Shown here: in pieces, positions 45,046-54,181 of the stretch | How positions within the stretch are numbered: position 1 is the stretch's first letter | Layout of the letters: each line of letters opens with the position of its first letter | NCBI RefSeq assembly: GCF_014274465.1 | Contig: NZ_CP060394.1 | Span: forward strand, 558,001 to 622,000 | Direction: 5' to 3' | Source: Alloacidobacterium dinghuense | GTDB lineage: Bacteria; Acidobacteriota; Terriglobia; Terriglobales; Acidobacteriaceae | Length of the DNA: 64,000 bases | The notes under the pieces: generated by a model | The model's input: the letters and a program-made list of their open reading frames with translations, nothing else | Told to the model about the DNA's origin: nothing | Database searches by the model: none | Translations under genes and position numbers: made by a program

Positions 45046-45287
45046 TGCAAAAGCCTCAAATGCAGAAGTGATGGCTATTGATGTAGAATGCCGCTTCATT
45101 GTTGCCACAGCCAGAAATCCTACTGGAAGGAGTGACAATGATCCATTTCCGTGGTCCTGAATACAGTAGCTGAGGAAGTCCCATGCTTCAATGGTTGCTC
45201 TTCCGCGAGGGCATCGTGCCCTCAAGCGAGCGTGCGGATAAGAATCAGAAATGCTGAAAAAGCAGATGTGCGCTAAAAGGCCAGCCT

Positions 45288-46784
45288 TTATGCGTTAGAT
45301 CGCACGAAAATTACTGTGTTGTCGTCAGAATAAATAGATTTCCAGCCTTTTAAGAGCGTAAGGACGCGGGCCATGGGACCGCCGCGGGTCAGCAGACAGA
45401 AACCGATCTTGTATTTGTCGAGCAGCACATTCGGATCGCTTTGGAGAGTCGCCCACTCTCCGTATTCTTTAAGAACACCCGCAAATTCGAAGAGATCTGC
45501 GCGTCCATCAACGAAGACGGGGCGTTCCGGAGCGGCCCAGATCAGGTATCCGCCGTAGATATACTCGTTGAGCATGTTTCCGGAAATATGCTGATCATGC
45601 AGAAACTCGACTGCCTTCACTGGGTTCGAAACTTTCATCTGATCTGCAATAGATCGCTGGTTTGGGAAGGCAAAGAACGCGCCTGTGAGAAATATCCCAA
45701 TTGTCAACGCATTTGGCCATACTCGATCCTGCTCAGCGTTGTACCCATCCCACGCTGTTGCTAGAAGCCTGGCCAGAATGGGAGCTGCCAAAATACCAAA
45801 GACGAATGTCATGCGTTCATGATGGACGGCAAACCATGTGCCTGCGGACAGCAGGACAAGTTCATGCCACAACAATTGCGAACGCCTGATGATGACAGAG
45901 AGAAAAATGCACGCAAAGACGACAAGCAACCCAACGCCGCGCACAGAGTTCATGGCGAGCGGCTTCCATTCATCAATGGCGCTGAGATTGATCGGCAGAT
46001 GCAGCATGAAATCCAACGGGTACAGAACCAGCTTGAGACCAATTGGATTTAGAAAGAGTGCTGACGCGGAAAAGACCAACGCCAAGCTAAGAAGCAATTG
46101 ACGGCGCGGACTCCAGCGCGTTGCTTCAAGTAGTCCAATCTGAAAATTGAAAAAAGAGCAGAGAAGAAGTATTCCTGCGAGACCAAATCCGAGAAAAAAT
46201 GAAGCGTGACAGTTTACCCAGATTGCAAATATCGGTGGAAGCCAGAAGAACCAGCGTGGATTGCGGGTGCGTCCGAGATGGAGCACGAGTAGCTCAACGA
46301 TGAGTAATAGGTAGCCGATCATCTGCGGCCGTACTGCGTATCCGACCGTTCCAAATAGCCAGATAACCAAAGCTCCGGCCCAGCCCACCTTCACATTTCC
46401 TGAATACAGCGAGCACAATGCATAGCCAGCGATCAATACAGCAGAAGTGAAAATGCAGAGCCACAGCATCAAACCCGCATAGCCGCCTGCTCGATACGCG
46501 CCATAGATGAGCACCTGAGAGAGCCATTCCTGTGGCATAAACGCTTGGTGACGGGCGGTATATGAAAAAAGATCAGTCGTAGGGATGGTGTGGGAGTTCC
46601 AGATGACCTCGCCTGTTTTTAGGTGCCACCACATGTCTGGATCGTCGAAGCGCGCACGGACAGTAATCGTTGCCAACAAGACAAGGAGGCTAGCCAGCAT
46701 TACTGGAAACGAGAAGACACGTTGCAACGCGCCGACATGCGTTGCGACCGTCGTCTGTTCGACGGTGAGGGATGCCGTGCTCAT
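45288..46784 (-). CDS. Polytopic membrane protein, GT-C glycosyltransferase-like
   Basis: The 498 residues carry about 10-11 hydrophobic helices. After helix 1 comes an acidic loop FDDPDMWWHLKTGEVIW, the position at which GT-C fold glycosyltransferases hold catalytic acids. The C-terminal 130 residues form a soluble domain (VFVDGRADLFEFAG, then FCLLTRGGPMARVL). No exact family is recognised. It overlaps the sigma-54 activator gene by 4 bp and is co-transcribed with it, next to the pilus locus. A role in surface glycosylation is a guess. Confidence 0.75.
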   Translation of the reverse strand: MSTASLTVEQTTVATHVGALQRVFSFPVMLASLLVLLATITVRARFDDPDMWWHLKTGEVIWNSHTIPTTDLFSYTARHQAFMPQEWLSQVLIYGAYRAGGYAGLMLWLCIFTSAVLIAGYALCSLYSGNVKVGWAGALVIWLFGTVGYAVRPQMIGYLLLIVELLVLHLGRTRNPRWFFWLPPIFAIWVNCHASFFLGFGLAGILLLCSFFNFQIGLLEATRWSPRRQLLLSLALVFSASALFLNPIGLKLVLYPLDFMLHLPINLSAIDEWKPLAMNSVRGVGLLVVFACIFLSVIIRRSQLLWHELVLLSAGTWFAVHHERMTFVFGILAAPILARLLATAWDGYNAEQDRVWPNALTIGIFLTGAFFAFPNQRSIADQMKVSNPVKAVEFLHDQHISGNMLNEYIYGGYLIWAAPERPVFVDGRADLFEFAGVLKEYGEWATLQSDPNVLLDKYKIGFCLLTRGGPMARVLTLLKGWKSIYSDDNTVIFVRSNA

Positions 46785-48262
46785 GCCGTGCCGAATTCCT
46801 GCCCATCTGAGGCGACAAGAACCTCTTCCATTTCCATCGGTTGGTCTGCAAGCCGGATCAGCCGGTGCAGGTAAGCACGGGATATTGATAAGCTGCGCGC
46901 CGCAAGCGTTTTATTCCCATTGTGTTCTCGCACAGCGGTTGCTGCGAGCCGAATTTTGTACTCGCGCAGCTGGCGCTCGAAAGATCCATCTGGATGATAG
47001 TCACTGATGCTGACTACATCCTCTTCCCGGATGTTGTGCGGCAGGTCTTCCGAACGGACGCTCTGAGTCTTGGCAAGGATGATGGCCTGCTGGATCACGT
47101 TTTCCAATTCCCGAACATTTCCAGGCCACGAGTAGCGCTGCAGCAGCGACATGGCGTCCGGTTCGATCTGTTCCATCGGCTTGTCATATTCCTCGGAGTA
47201 GCGCCGCAGAAAATGCGAGGCAATGGATGGGATATCTTCCGGATGTTCCTGCAGAGCTGGAGCATCAATTCGCATAACATTGATGCGGTAGAAAAGATCC
47301 TGCCGGAATTTGCCTTGCGCCACCAATTCACTTAAATCCCTATGCGTGGCGAAGACTAGTCGTGCCCGCAGAGGAATCAGCCGGCTGCTGCCGAGGCGAC
47401 AGAATTCGCGTTGCTGTAAAACGCGCAGCAATTTCACTTGCGTGCTCAGGCTCAGCTCGCCAATCTCATCGAGGAACAAAGTGCCGTCGCCTGCCTGTTC
47501 AAGGTAGCCTTCCCGCGCGCCAACGGTTCCGGTGAAAGCGCCTTTTTCATGACCAAACAGCTCGGCTTCGATCAACGTTTCCGGAATGGCGCCGCAGGAG
47601 ACCGCGACAAATGGACGTCGAAAGCGAGCGCCCGTGTTATGGATGGCTCTTGCAATCAACTCTTTACCCGTGCCGCTTTCGCCCGTAACAAGCACCGAGG
47701 CGTTGAGATTGGCGACACGTTTCACCAGATCGTAGACCTGCTGCATTGCCTGTGAATGCCCGATCATCTGATCGCATTGAATGGCCAGCTTGCTGATTGG
47801 CGCTTCACCCCTGGTCGGCTCCTGCGGGGAGCGGACAGCTTGATCAGACAGAACCGCATCTTCGGTGGGCTCCTGTACGGCTCTGGGTGCCCGGGTGAAT
47901 GCAGCATTCTCATAAGCTCGGGATAGCATTGCCTTCAGTTCGCGAACCGAGGGCGGCTTGCGGCAGTGACCATGTGCTCCAAGTTGCACCAGTTCAATTG
48001 CCGCGTGGCGAAGGCTATCATCAGCCATTACCACCGATGGAACCGGATTCTCAGCAATACGGCGACAGCAAGCCATTCGCTGCTCGATCGACCGATAATT
48101 TGAGTCCAAGTCGAGAATCACAACATCGCATCTCTCTGCAAAGAGCATCTGTGTGATTCCATCCTCGTGAGATTCGAGGATTACTTGAAATTCCTTACCA
48201 AGGGCAGAAGATAAAAGAGGCTGCAGTTTATAGTCTTCGGAGAAAACCCCAATCCTCATCAT
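46781..48262 (-). CDS. Sigma-54 activator with receiver-like domain and variant GAFTGT loop
   Basis: The 493 residues hold a receiver-like N-terminus (about 1-120; SED acidic region, phosphoacceptor Asp in DVVILDLDSN, K-P in HCRKPPS), an AAA+ domain (Walker A GESGTGKE, FLDEIGELS) and a Fis-type helix-turn-helix (GNKTLAARSLSISRAYLHRLIRLA). The sigma-54 contact loop reads GAFTGT, not GAFTGA. No cognate kinase is adjacent. It lies 756 bp from, and divergent to, cpaA, whose upstream region and those of cpaB and flp carry sigma-54-like promoters and a shared dyad, so it is the leading candidate activator of the pilus genes. Confidence 0.9.
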   Translation of the reverse strand: MMRIGVFSEDYKLQPLLSSALGKEFQVILESHEDGITQMLFAERCDVVILDLDSNYRSIEQRMACCRRIAENPVPSVVMADDSLRHAAIELVQLGAHGHCRKPPSVRELKAMLSRAYENAAFTRAPRAVQEPTEDAVLSDQAVRSPQEPTRGEAPISKLAIQCDQMIGHSQAMQQVYDLVKRVANLNASVLVTGESGTGKELIARAIHNTGARFRRPFVAVSCGAIPETLIEAELFGHEKGAFTGTVGAREGYLEQAGDGTLFLDEIGELSLSTQVKLLRVLQQREFCRLGSSRLIPLRARLVFATHRDLSELVAQGKFRQDLFYRINVMRIDAPALQEHPEDIPSIASHFLRRYSEEYDKPMEQIEPDAMSLLQRYSWPGNVRELENVIQQAIILAKTQSVRSEDLPHNIREEDVVSISDYHPDGSFERQLREYKIRLAATAVREHNGNKTLAARSLSISRAYLHRLIRLADQPMEMEEVLVASDGQEFGTA

Positions 48263-48519
48263 GAGAGAGCATGCTCCTTCATTGCGCTAAAGATGCAACG
48301 AAACTAATGCCAGCGTCACTTAAAGTGGTGTCTGCGTTTCGTAGCATCGCACTGGGGGAGGCATTTCTTTAGGGGGCCAGCGATGCAAAAAGTTTTTGTT
48401 CGGTAAAGCCATTTCTCCACCCGGAAAATATAGGAGAAGCTTGAACTCCTGAAAGTCACAGATCGGATGGTGTGCTTAGATTCATATCGGATTGCGCTGC
48501 GAAGGTCGATAGTACTTAG

Positions 48520-48573
48520 GTAACTTTTGGAGAAATAGAAGTAATTGAATGGCAGATACTACCAAAAAGTTAC
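48520..48573. repeat. Long inverted repeat in the activator-cpaA gap
   Basis: Arms GTAACTTTTGG (48520-48530) and CCAAAAAGTTAC (48562-48573) pair along 11 bases with one extra A and a loop of about 31 bases. The site could be an operator or part of a structured transcript. Confidence 0.45.
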
Positions 48574-48876
48574 TCCATTTTAGCTCCATCGAGGGATTGT
48601 CCCGATATGGAACAGTACTTCTTCCTAAATTGCACCCAACCTCGACATCGCAAACTTAAACGATTATTTAGAGGCTCGCTCTAGGCAGCTGTCGGTAACA
48701 TCCAGAAATAGAGCCGGATCCTCCAAGTAGGACATCGTTCGCTTCTCCTTCCGCACCGATGTACTCCTTCCTAGGTGACCAGATATCCAAGGTCCGATTG
48801 CTGTTTACCTGCATGAACCCAACGCGATCAAGGGAAAAAGGGGTGTATATCTGCTGTTCCACTATCGGAGGCAGCG

Positions 48877-48894
48877 TGTAAACGGACGTGCACA
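48877..48894. promoter_or_regulatory. Candidate activator site (dyad) upstream of cpaA
   Basis: TGTAAAC-GGAC-GTGCACA fits the pattern TGTnnAC-N4-GTnnACA found upstream of the other sigma-54-like promoters in this locus. Its centre lies 72 bp upstream of the -24 GG at 48957, a normal enhancer distance for a Fis-type activator. A degenerate second copy may lie about 33 bp further upstream (48844-48861). Confidence 0.6.
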
Positions 48895-48955
48895 CTCAAA
48901 TGCCAGGCTCATCGTTAAAGGGCTGAATCCAGACGCTCAGGAGGCGTTTTGGATT

Positions 48956-48971
48956 TGGATGAAGAATTGCT
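48956..48971 (+). promoter_or_regulatory. Sigma-54 promoter of cpaA
   Basis: TGGATGAAGAATTGCT has the -24 GG and -12 GC at the invariant spacing and a full TTGC block. Transcription would begin near 48982, about 37 bp before the cpaA ATG. Confidence 0.65.
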
Positions 48972-49018
48972 TTTTCGTTAACAGTTCTTACCCTGAAGGG
49001 TAGAGAAAGAGTCTGTAT

Positions 49019-49534
49019 ATGCACTCGATCGCCTGGTGGCCAACTGTCATTGCTCTCATCATCGCGACCTTTACCGATTTGCGTAGCCGCCGCATTCCGA
49101 ACTGGCTTGTGTTCCCGTTCATGATTGCTGGGCTGGCGGTATCGGGCTGGTCTCACGGATGGAGCGGAGTCGGACATAGCCTTGCTGGTTTGGCCTTAGG
49201 TGGACTCCTTTTCGGAATACTCAGTTGGATGGGCGGCATGGGGATGGGGGATGTGAAGCTATGTGCCGCCATTGGGGCCTGGGTGGGGCCGGGGCAATTG
49301 GTAATTGCCCTGGTCCTGACAGGCATGGTTGGTGGAATTATGGCCCTTAGCTGGGCTGCTTGCGGAGGGTTTCTTGGCGAACTGTTCAGTGGTACGGGCG
49401 ATCTACTCTTCGGAATCAAAGAGCGTGGATTGCGTCCCCATCCTGAACTGGTTCTTGCCAATCCCCTGACGCGCAAAATGCCATACGCGCCTGCGATTGC
49501 TATTGGAACACTGATCTCTTTCTTCTCGCGCTGA
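49019..49534 (+). CDS. cpaA: Prepilin peptidase CpaA/TadV (family A24)
   Basis: The 171-residue membrane aspartyl protease has about five hydrophobic helices and both catalytic Asp residues: one in TDLRSRRIPNW after helix 1, one in the GMGDVKL motif. Members of this short A24 group (TadV) lack the methyltransferase domain of PilD and cut Flp prepilins after the Gly before the hydrophobic helix. It is the first gene of the main tad transcription unit and sits behind a sigma-54-like promoter. Confidence 0.93.
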   Translation: MHSIAWWPTVIALIIATFTDLRSRRIPNWLVFPFMIAGLAVSGWSHGWSGVGHSLAGLALGGLLFGILSWMGGMGMGDVKLCAAIGAWVGPGQLVIALVLTGMVGGIMALSWAACGGFLGELFSGTGDLLFGIKERGLRPHPELVLANPLTRKMPYAPAIAIGTLISFFSR

Positions 49535-49628
49535 GATTGAAAACAGGAAACTATGACTGTTTTGTTCAGGACATTTCGATCCAGGATCCATTCGAAAAGA
49601 GTCTTGAGCGGCAGGGAGCTGTAAATCG

Positions 49629-50822
49629 ATGATATCGACGTTCACTCAGGATTCAGAAGCGCTCGGAACGAATGTCTTGTCTATTGCGTTGATTGGCCCC
49701 GAGGGGACATATCGCAGAGACATGACGAGTGCTGTCGTCGGATCACAGGCTAAAGTGACCAGGGAGTTCGTGTCCTATCCTGGCCTGGACGATGTTGCCG
49801 ACCTGCTGAGCGCGGAATTCGACGTCATTATCATCGAGCTGGATAGCAACCCGGAGCATGCGCTCGACCTTGTAGAGAATATCTGCAGCAACAGCCCAGC
49901 AACGGTGATGGCGTATTCGGCGCAGTCGGACGCGGAGTTACTGGTGCGCTGCATGCGAGCCGGAGCCCGAGAGTTTCTCACTGCTCCGATCGTCCCAACT
50001 ACCATCGCTGAAGCTTTAGTGCGTGCCGCAGTTCGCCGTCCCGCCGCTCGTTCTAAAAAGGCAGGCGGGAAGTTGTATGTGTTCGCCAGCGCCAAGGGCG
50101 GCTCCGGCGTCACTACCGTCGCCAGCAATTTCGCTTTGACCCTTGCTCGCGAGTCTGGTCAAAGCACAGTACTGATCGATCTTGATCTGCCTCTGGGTAA
50201 TGTAGCAATCGATCTCGGAATCACTGCTCAGTTTTCAACTGCCAATGCGATCGAGACCGTCGAGCGAATGGATTCGAACCTTCTGCAGACTCTTTTGACC
50301 AAGCACAGCTCAGGTCTTTTTGTGCTGGCGGCACCCGACAGGTATACGCCTGTTTCCCCGTCGGAGCAGGCTGTAGAGAAACTCTTGAGTATTGTCCGGC
50401 AGGCGTTTGACTATGTGGTGGTCGATGCTGGTTCGGGCATCGGCTCAAATTGGAACGCGCTTTTTAAGAATGCGAGCACCGTGTATCTGATCACGCAGGT
50501 TAGTATCTCCGGCCTGCGCAATTCAAACCGGGTGATCTCTGAGTTCTTTTCCGCCAATGGGGGACCGCAGCTAGAGATCGTGCTCAACCGCTTTCTTCCT
50601 CGCTCACTGGGCATCGACGAAGAAAACATAACAAAAGCGCTGACCAGGCCCGTTCAATGGAAGATTCCCAGCGACTATCTTTCCGCGCGGCGTGCACAGA
50701 ACACGGCCACACCGCTCGCAATGGAGGACTCGCCCATCTCCCAGGTCATTCGGCAGATGGCTAGAATCGCATCTGGTTTACCCCCAACAGCGGAGAAGAA
50801 AAAGAAGTTCGGCATATTTTGA
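49629..50822 (+). CDS. cpaE: Pilus assembly protein CpaE/TadZ (receiver-like + MinD-type ATPase)
   Basis: The 397 residues comprise an N-terminal receiver-like domain (about 15-130, with FDVIIIELDSN at the phosphoacceptor position) and a MinD/ParA-family ATPase (about 140-390) with the deviant Walker A KGGSGVTTVASN and DLDLPLGN. TadZ localises the Tad machine at the pole and recruits the TadA ATPase. It follows cpaA by 94 bp and precedes tadA by 48 bp. Confidence 0.93.
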   Translation: MISTFTQDSEALGTNVLSIALIGPEGTYRRDMTSAVVGSQAKVTREFVSYPGLDDVADLLSAEFDVIIIELDSNPEHALDLVENICSNSPATVMAYSAQSDAELLVRCMRAGAREFLTAPIVPTTIAEALVRAAVRRPAARSKKAGGKLYVFASAKGGSGVTTVASNFALTLARESGQSTVLIDLDLPLGNVAIDLGITAQFSTANAIETVERMDSNLLQTLLTKHSSGLFVLAAPDRYTPVSPSEQAVEKLLSIVRQAFDYVVVDAGSGIGSNWNALFKNASTVYLITQVSISGLRNSNRVISEFFSANGGPQLEIVLNRFLPRSLGIDEENITKALTRPVQWKIPSDYLSARRAQNTATPLAMEDSPISQVIRQMARIASGLPPTAEKKKKFGIF

Positions 50823-50870
50823 CAGCGAAACCAGTGAGTTTTCTCACAACGATCGAACGGATGGCATAGT

Positions 50871-52151
50871 GTGGAACATACAACTCTTGAAAAGTTCAAA
50901 ACTGAAGTACATCGGACACTGATCTCTAAGCTCGATCTGGAAAAGCTGTCCCGCGTCAATTCCAGCCAGGCGCGGCAAGCTGTGGCCGCCATGGTGACCG
51001 AGATCATTAGCGATCAGCGGGTGCCGCTGAACTATGCCGAACAAGAGAAGATTCAATCCGATCTGCTCGACGAAGTCTTTGGCCTCGGCCCTCTAGAGCC
51101 ATTACTCCGCGATCCCAAGATCTCCGACATTCTCGTAAACGGCAAGGACAGGGTTTTCATCGAGCGTGGCGGGCGTCTTACGAGGACAGAAGCTTCATTT
51201 CGGGATGACCGCCATCTTCTCCAGGTCATTGACCGCATCGTGTCGCGTGTAGGCCGCAGAGTGGACGAGTCTTCTCCCATGGTGGATGCGCGTCTGCCCG
51301 ATGGCTCCCGTGTCAATGCAATTATTCCGCCGTTGGCGCTCGATGGTCCTGCATTATCGATTCGTCGCTTTGGAACCGGGCCGGTTGGCGCGAATCAACT
51401 CGTGGAGTTGAAAAGCATTTCAGCGGAGATGCTCGAGCTGATGGCGGGTGCGGTGCGCGCGCGTATCAGTGTCCTGATATCAGGCGGGACGGGCGCCGGC
51501 AAGACTACCTTTCTCAATATTCTGTCGCAATACATTCCCCAGACAGAACGCATTGTCACCATTGAAGACGCAGCCGAGCTGCAGCTTGCCCAACAGAATA
51601 TCGTTCGCCTGGAGACGCGTCCGCCCAACATTGAAGGAGTGGGAGCCATTCGCCAACGTCAACTGCTCGTCAATAGTTTGCGTATGCGGCCGGATCGCAT
51701 CATTCTCGGCGAGGTGCGCGGTGAAGAGGCCTTTGACATGTTGCAGGCTATGAATACTGGTCACGAAGGTTCCATGGCCACGATTCACGCCAACACTCCG
51801 CGCGATGCCATATCAAGGTTGGAATCGATGGTTGCGATGACCAGCATGAACCTGCCGGAGAAGTCGGTGCGCCAGCAGATCGCTTCTGCTGTGTCTGTCA
51901 TCGTTCAGGTTTCGCGCATGAGTGACGGTACCCGCAAGGTAGTCAGTATTTCTGAGATCACGGGCATGGAGGAAAACGTGATCACCATGCACGAGATCTT
52001 TGCTTTCAAAAAGAAAGGGATTGGTCCGGATGGCAGGGTTCTTGGAGTTTTCCAGCCGACTCAGATACGTCCGAAGTTCCTGGAGAAGCTCCGGGTAGCA
52101 GGCATTATTTTCCCGCAAAGTATGTTTGAGCGGGTGCTGGAAGTGAACTGA
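50871..52151 (+). CDS. tadA: Tad secretion ATPase TadA/CpaF
   Basis: The 426-residue hexameric ATPase of the type II/IV secretion superfamily has an N-terminal helical domain ([22 protein letters not shown]), Walker A GGTGAGKT at 205-212, the Asp box region [14 protein letters not shown], the Walker B region [33 protein letters not shown] and a C-terminal AAA-like part. It powers both extension and retraction of Tad pili. The start is a GTG at 50871. Confidence 0.95.
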   Translation: MEHTTLEKFKTEVHRTLISKLDLEKLSRVNSSQARQAVAAMVTEIISDQRVPLNYAEQEKIQSDLLDEVFGLGPLEPLLRDPKISDILVNGKDRVFIERGGRLTRTEASFRDDRHLLQVIDRIVSRVGRRVDESSPMVDARLPDGSRVNAIIPPLALDGPALSIRRFGTGPVGANQLVELKSISAEMLELMAGAVRARISVLISGGTGAGKTTFLNILSQYIPQTERIVTIEDAAELQLAQQNIVRLETRPPNIEGVGAIRQRQLLVNSLRMRPDRIILGEVRGEEAFDMLQAMNTGHEGSMATIHANTPRDAISRLESMVAMTSMNLPEKSVRQQIASAVSVIVQVSRMSDGTRKVVSISEITGMEENVITMHEIFAFKKKGIGPDGRVLGVFQPTQIRPKFLEKLRVAGIIFPQSMFERVLEVN

Positions 52152-52169
52152 GAGTCAAGGTCGATAGAT

Positions 52170-53144
52170 ATGTTACTGCCGCTGCTGATTGTATTTTCAT
52201 GCGTATTCCTTGTCCTGGTGATGGTCCTCGTCGGGGGCGGGGTCGGCGTGTCTAAGGAAGCCAAGCAGACTCTCGCAGTGCTCGAGTCTACACTGGCAGT
52301 CGAGAAGCCAGTCATCGTTAAGGATCAAATCGTTGATATCCGCAAACAGGAACTGTTCAGCGCCGTCCCCTGGATCAATCGTTGGCTGCTGAAACTTGAT
52401 TTGGCGCCGCGCCTGAGCAGGCTTCTCTATCAAGCCGATTTGAAATGGACAGCCGGCACACTGATTCTCATGTCCGTGGTTTGCTTTGCGGCTTCTGGAT
52501 ATTTGATGTATCTGCGGACCGGCGGAGCGATCTTATCGCTGCTCATTGGGCTGCTATTCGGATGTGGGCCAATTGCCTATGTGCTTCACAAGCGTCACAG
52601 ACGGTTCGGCAAGTTTGAACAGGAATTGCCTGAAGCGCTCGACATGATGGTAAGCGCGCTGCGCGTTGGTCAGAGTCTGATATCTGCTCTGGATCTCGTG
52701 GCGAAGGAGTCGCCAGATCCGGTCGGCACTGAGTTCCGAATCTGCTGCGAGGAACAAAACTACGGCCTGGAACTGCGAACCGCCTTAAGTAATCTGACAT
52801 CCCGAGTGCCGATCCAGGACCTGAACATGATGGCGACAGCGATTCTGATCCAAAAGGAAACCGGAGGAAACCTCGCCGAGGTGTTGGACAAGGTGTCTCA
52901 TGTGATTCGCGAGCGATTCCGCATGCGGCGTCAGATCAGAGTGCACACTGCGCAAGGGCGAATGACCGGGTGGATTCTATCTTTCCTTCCCGTGGTCCTC
53001 GGACTCGCTCTGTATATGGTCAACCCAGAGACGATGAGCATTTTGTGGAAGCGTCCCATCGGCATAAAGCTTCTCTATGCATCGGGCAGCATGACGCTCA
53101 TTGGGGCGCTGATTATCCGCAAAATCGTCCGGATGGATGTGTAA
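52170..53144 (+). CDS. tadB: Tad inner-membrane platform protein TadB
   Basis: The 324 residues show an N-terminal membrane helix, a soluble linker, a central helix pair, a T2SSF-type cytoplasmic domain (LPEALDMMVSALRVGQSLISALDLVAKESPDPVGTEF; GGNLAEVLDKVSHVIRERFRMRRQIRVHTAQGRMTG) and two C-terminal helices. With TadC it forms the platform turned by TadA. It starts 18 bp after tadA. Confidence 0.93.
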   Translation: MLLPLLIVFSCVFLVLVMVLVGGGVGVSKEAKQTLAVLESTLAVEKPVIVKDQIVDIRKQELFSAVPWINRWLLKLDLAPRLSRLLYQADLKWTAGTLILMSVVCFAASGYLMYLRTGGAILSLLIGLLFGCGPIAYVLHKRHRRFGKFEQELPEALDMMVSALRVGQSLISALDLVAKESPDPVGTEFRICCEEQNYGLELRTALSNLTSRVPIQDLNMMATAILIQKETGGNLAEVLDKVSHVIRERFRMRRQIRVHTAQGRMTGWILSFLPVVLGLALYMVNPETMSILWKRPIGIKLLYASGSMTLIGALIIRKIVRMDV

Positions 53145-53153
53145 GGAGAGACT

Positions 53154-54068
53154 ATGGGATTCGCGGCTATTACATTTCTCGTAATCTTTCTGCTGATCGC
53201 CAGTGGCGGCCTGCTGCTCTTCTATCGCGAAGCGATGATGAAGCGTCTGTCCGATGTGGTGACGCCGCGCGTAAAGCGCTCGGGAGGATTGAAGACTGCC
53301 ATTCAGCAGACTGGATCAACAATTGGCGGTGCAATGGGCCAATTGGAGCGATTTCTGCCGAAGAGCCAGGCTGAGGCGTCAGTCATCCAGCAAAGACTTA
53401 CCCGGGCAGGCCTCCGCTCCGAATCCGCGCCGAAGATTTTATATGGCGCCAAAGTATTAGTTCCGCTGGTTCTATGCACACTTGCCATGGTGTCCGGTGC
53501 TGGAAGTTACAGCCCTTTCATCGTCTATGCCCTCGCGTTGGGCCTCGGATTTATTGGGCCTGATTTTTGGCTGGGGCGAAAGATTTCGCGGCGGCAAGCG
53601 CAGATACGCCGCGGTCTCCCGGACGTGTTGGACCTCCTGGTCATTTGCATCGAAGCAGGACTGAGTTTGGATCATGCAACGGCGCGCACAGCGGAGGAGC
53701 TGGAACGAGTCCAGCCTGCCATCAGTGATGAACTGAGTATCACTGTACTGGAGCAACGGGCCGGAATTGCCAGGGCAGATGCGTGGAGACATCTTGCCGA
53801 ACGTACTGGAGTCGAGAGTGTGCGTAACTTGGTAACCATCCTCATCCAGTCGGAAAAGTTCGGGACGAGCGTGGCCAAGACGTTGCGCACTCATTCCGAT
53901 ACGCTGAGAACCCAACGTCGCCAGAAGGTGGAAGAGTTGGCGGCGAAGACTACAGTCAAACTGGTCTTCCCGCTGGTCTTTTTCATATTTCCATCGTTGT
54001 TTCTGGTAACCCTAGGCCCCGCCGGTATCGTCATGGCGGAATCATTTCAGAAATATTTTAGTCACTGA
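53154..54068 (+). CDS. tadC: Tad inner-membrane platform protein TadC
   Basis: The 304 residues have an N-terminal helix, helix pairs in the middle, the T2SSF domain (LPDVLDLLVICIEAGLSLDHATARTAEEL; EKFGTSVAKTLRTHSDTLRTQRRQKVEELAAKTTVKL) and a C-terminal hydrophobic segment with FPLVFFIFPSLFLVTLGPA. It partners TadB. It lies 9 bp after tadB and 11 bp before the 33-codon gene. Confidence 0.93.
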   Translation: MGFAAITFLVIFLLIASGGLLLFYREAMMKRLSDVVTPRVKRSGGLKTAIQQTGSTIGGAMGQLERFLPKSQAEASVIQQRLTRAGLRSESAPKILYGAKVLVPLVLCTLAMVSGAGSYSPFIVYALALGLGFIGPDFWLGRKISRRQAQIRRGLPDVLDLLVICIEAGLSLDHATARTAEELERVQPAISDELSITVLEQRAGIARADAWRHLAERTGVESVRNLVTILIQSEKFGTSVAKTLRTHSDTLRTQRRQKVEELAAKTTVKLVFPLVFFIFPSLFLVTLGPAGIVMAESFQKYFSH

Positions 54069-54079
54069 GAGGAAGGAGG

Positions 54080-54181
54080 ATGGACATGGAGAGTGTAACC
54101 CTGATCCGGGTAATTGCCGGCGTTCTCTTTGTTGTAGTGCTGGGCATTCTGATCCAGCGCCGCAGAACGCGAGTTCAGTAA
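54080..54181 (+). CDS. 33-residue single-helix membrane peptide after tadC
   Basis: The ATG at 54080 is preceded by a very strong Shine-Dalgarno run (GGAAGGAGG at 54071-54079). The 33 codons encode a short acidic N-terminus, one hydrophobic helix (about residues 8-25, VIAGVLFVVVLGILI) and a strongly basic tail (RRRTR), which puts the C-terminus in the cytoplasm. It ends at a TAA at 54179. It lies 11 bp after tadC and before the operon terminator, so it is the last gene of the cpaA-tadC unit. No family is recognised. It could be a pilus-platform accessory subunit or a regulator of the complex. Confidence 0.7.
   Translation: MDMESVTLIRVIAGVLFVVVLGILIQRRRTRVQ

Larger units (their letters stand above)
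48263..49018. other. 756-bp intergenic region between the sigma-54 activator and cpaA
   Basis: It contains a near-perfect inverted repeat (GTAACTTTTGG at 48520-48530, CCAAAAAGTTAC at 48562-48573), a dyad at 48877 and a sigma-54-like promoter at 48956. A weak minus-strand frame of 75 codons (48668-48895) has some protein character but no start signal or family, and was not called. No RNA gene is recognised. Confidence 0.55.

Noticed and set aside
48540-48580. TGGCAGATACTACC as another sigma-54 promoter in the activator-cpaA gap
   Set aside because: The -24 half fits, but there is no GC at the required -12 spacing.
48668-48895. A 75-codon minus-strand hypothetical gene upstream of cpaA
   Set aside because: It has some protein-like composition but starts at a GTG without a ribosome site, overlaps the candidate activator dyad and matches no family. 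It is mentioned only as content of the gap.
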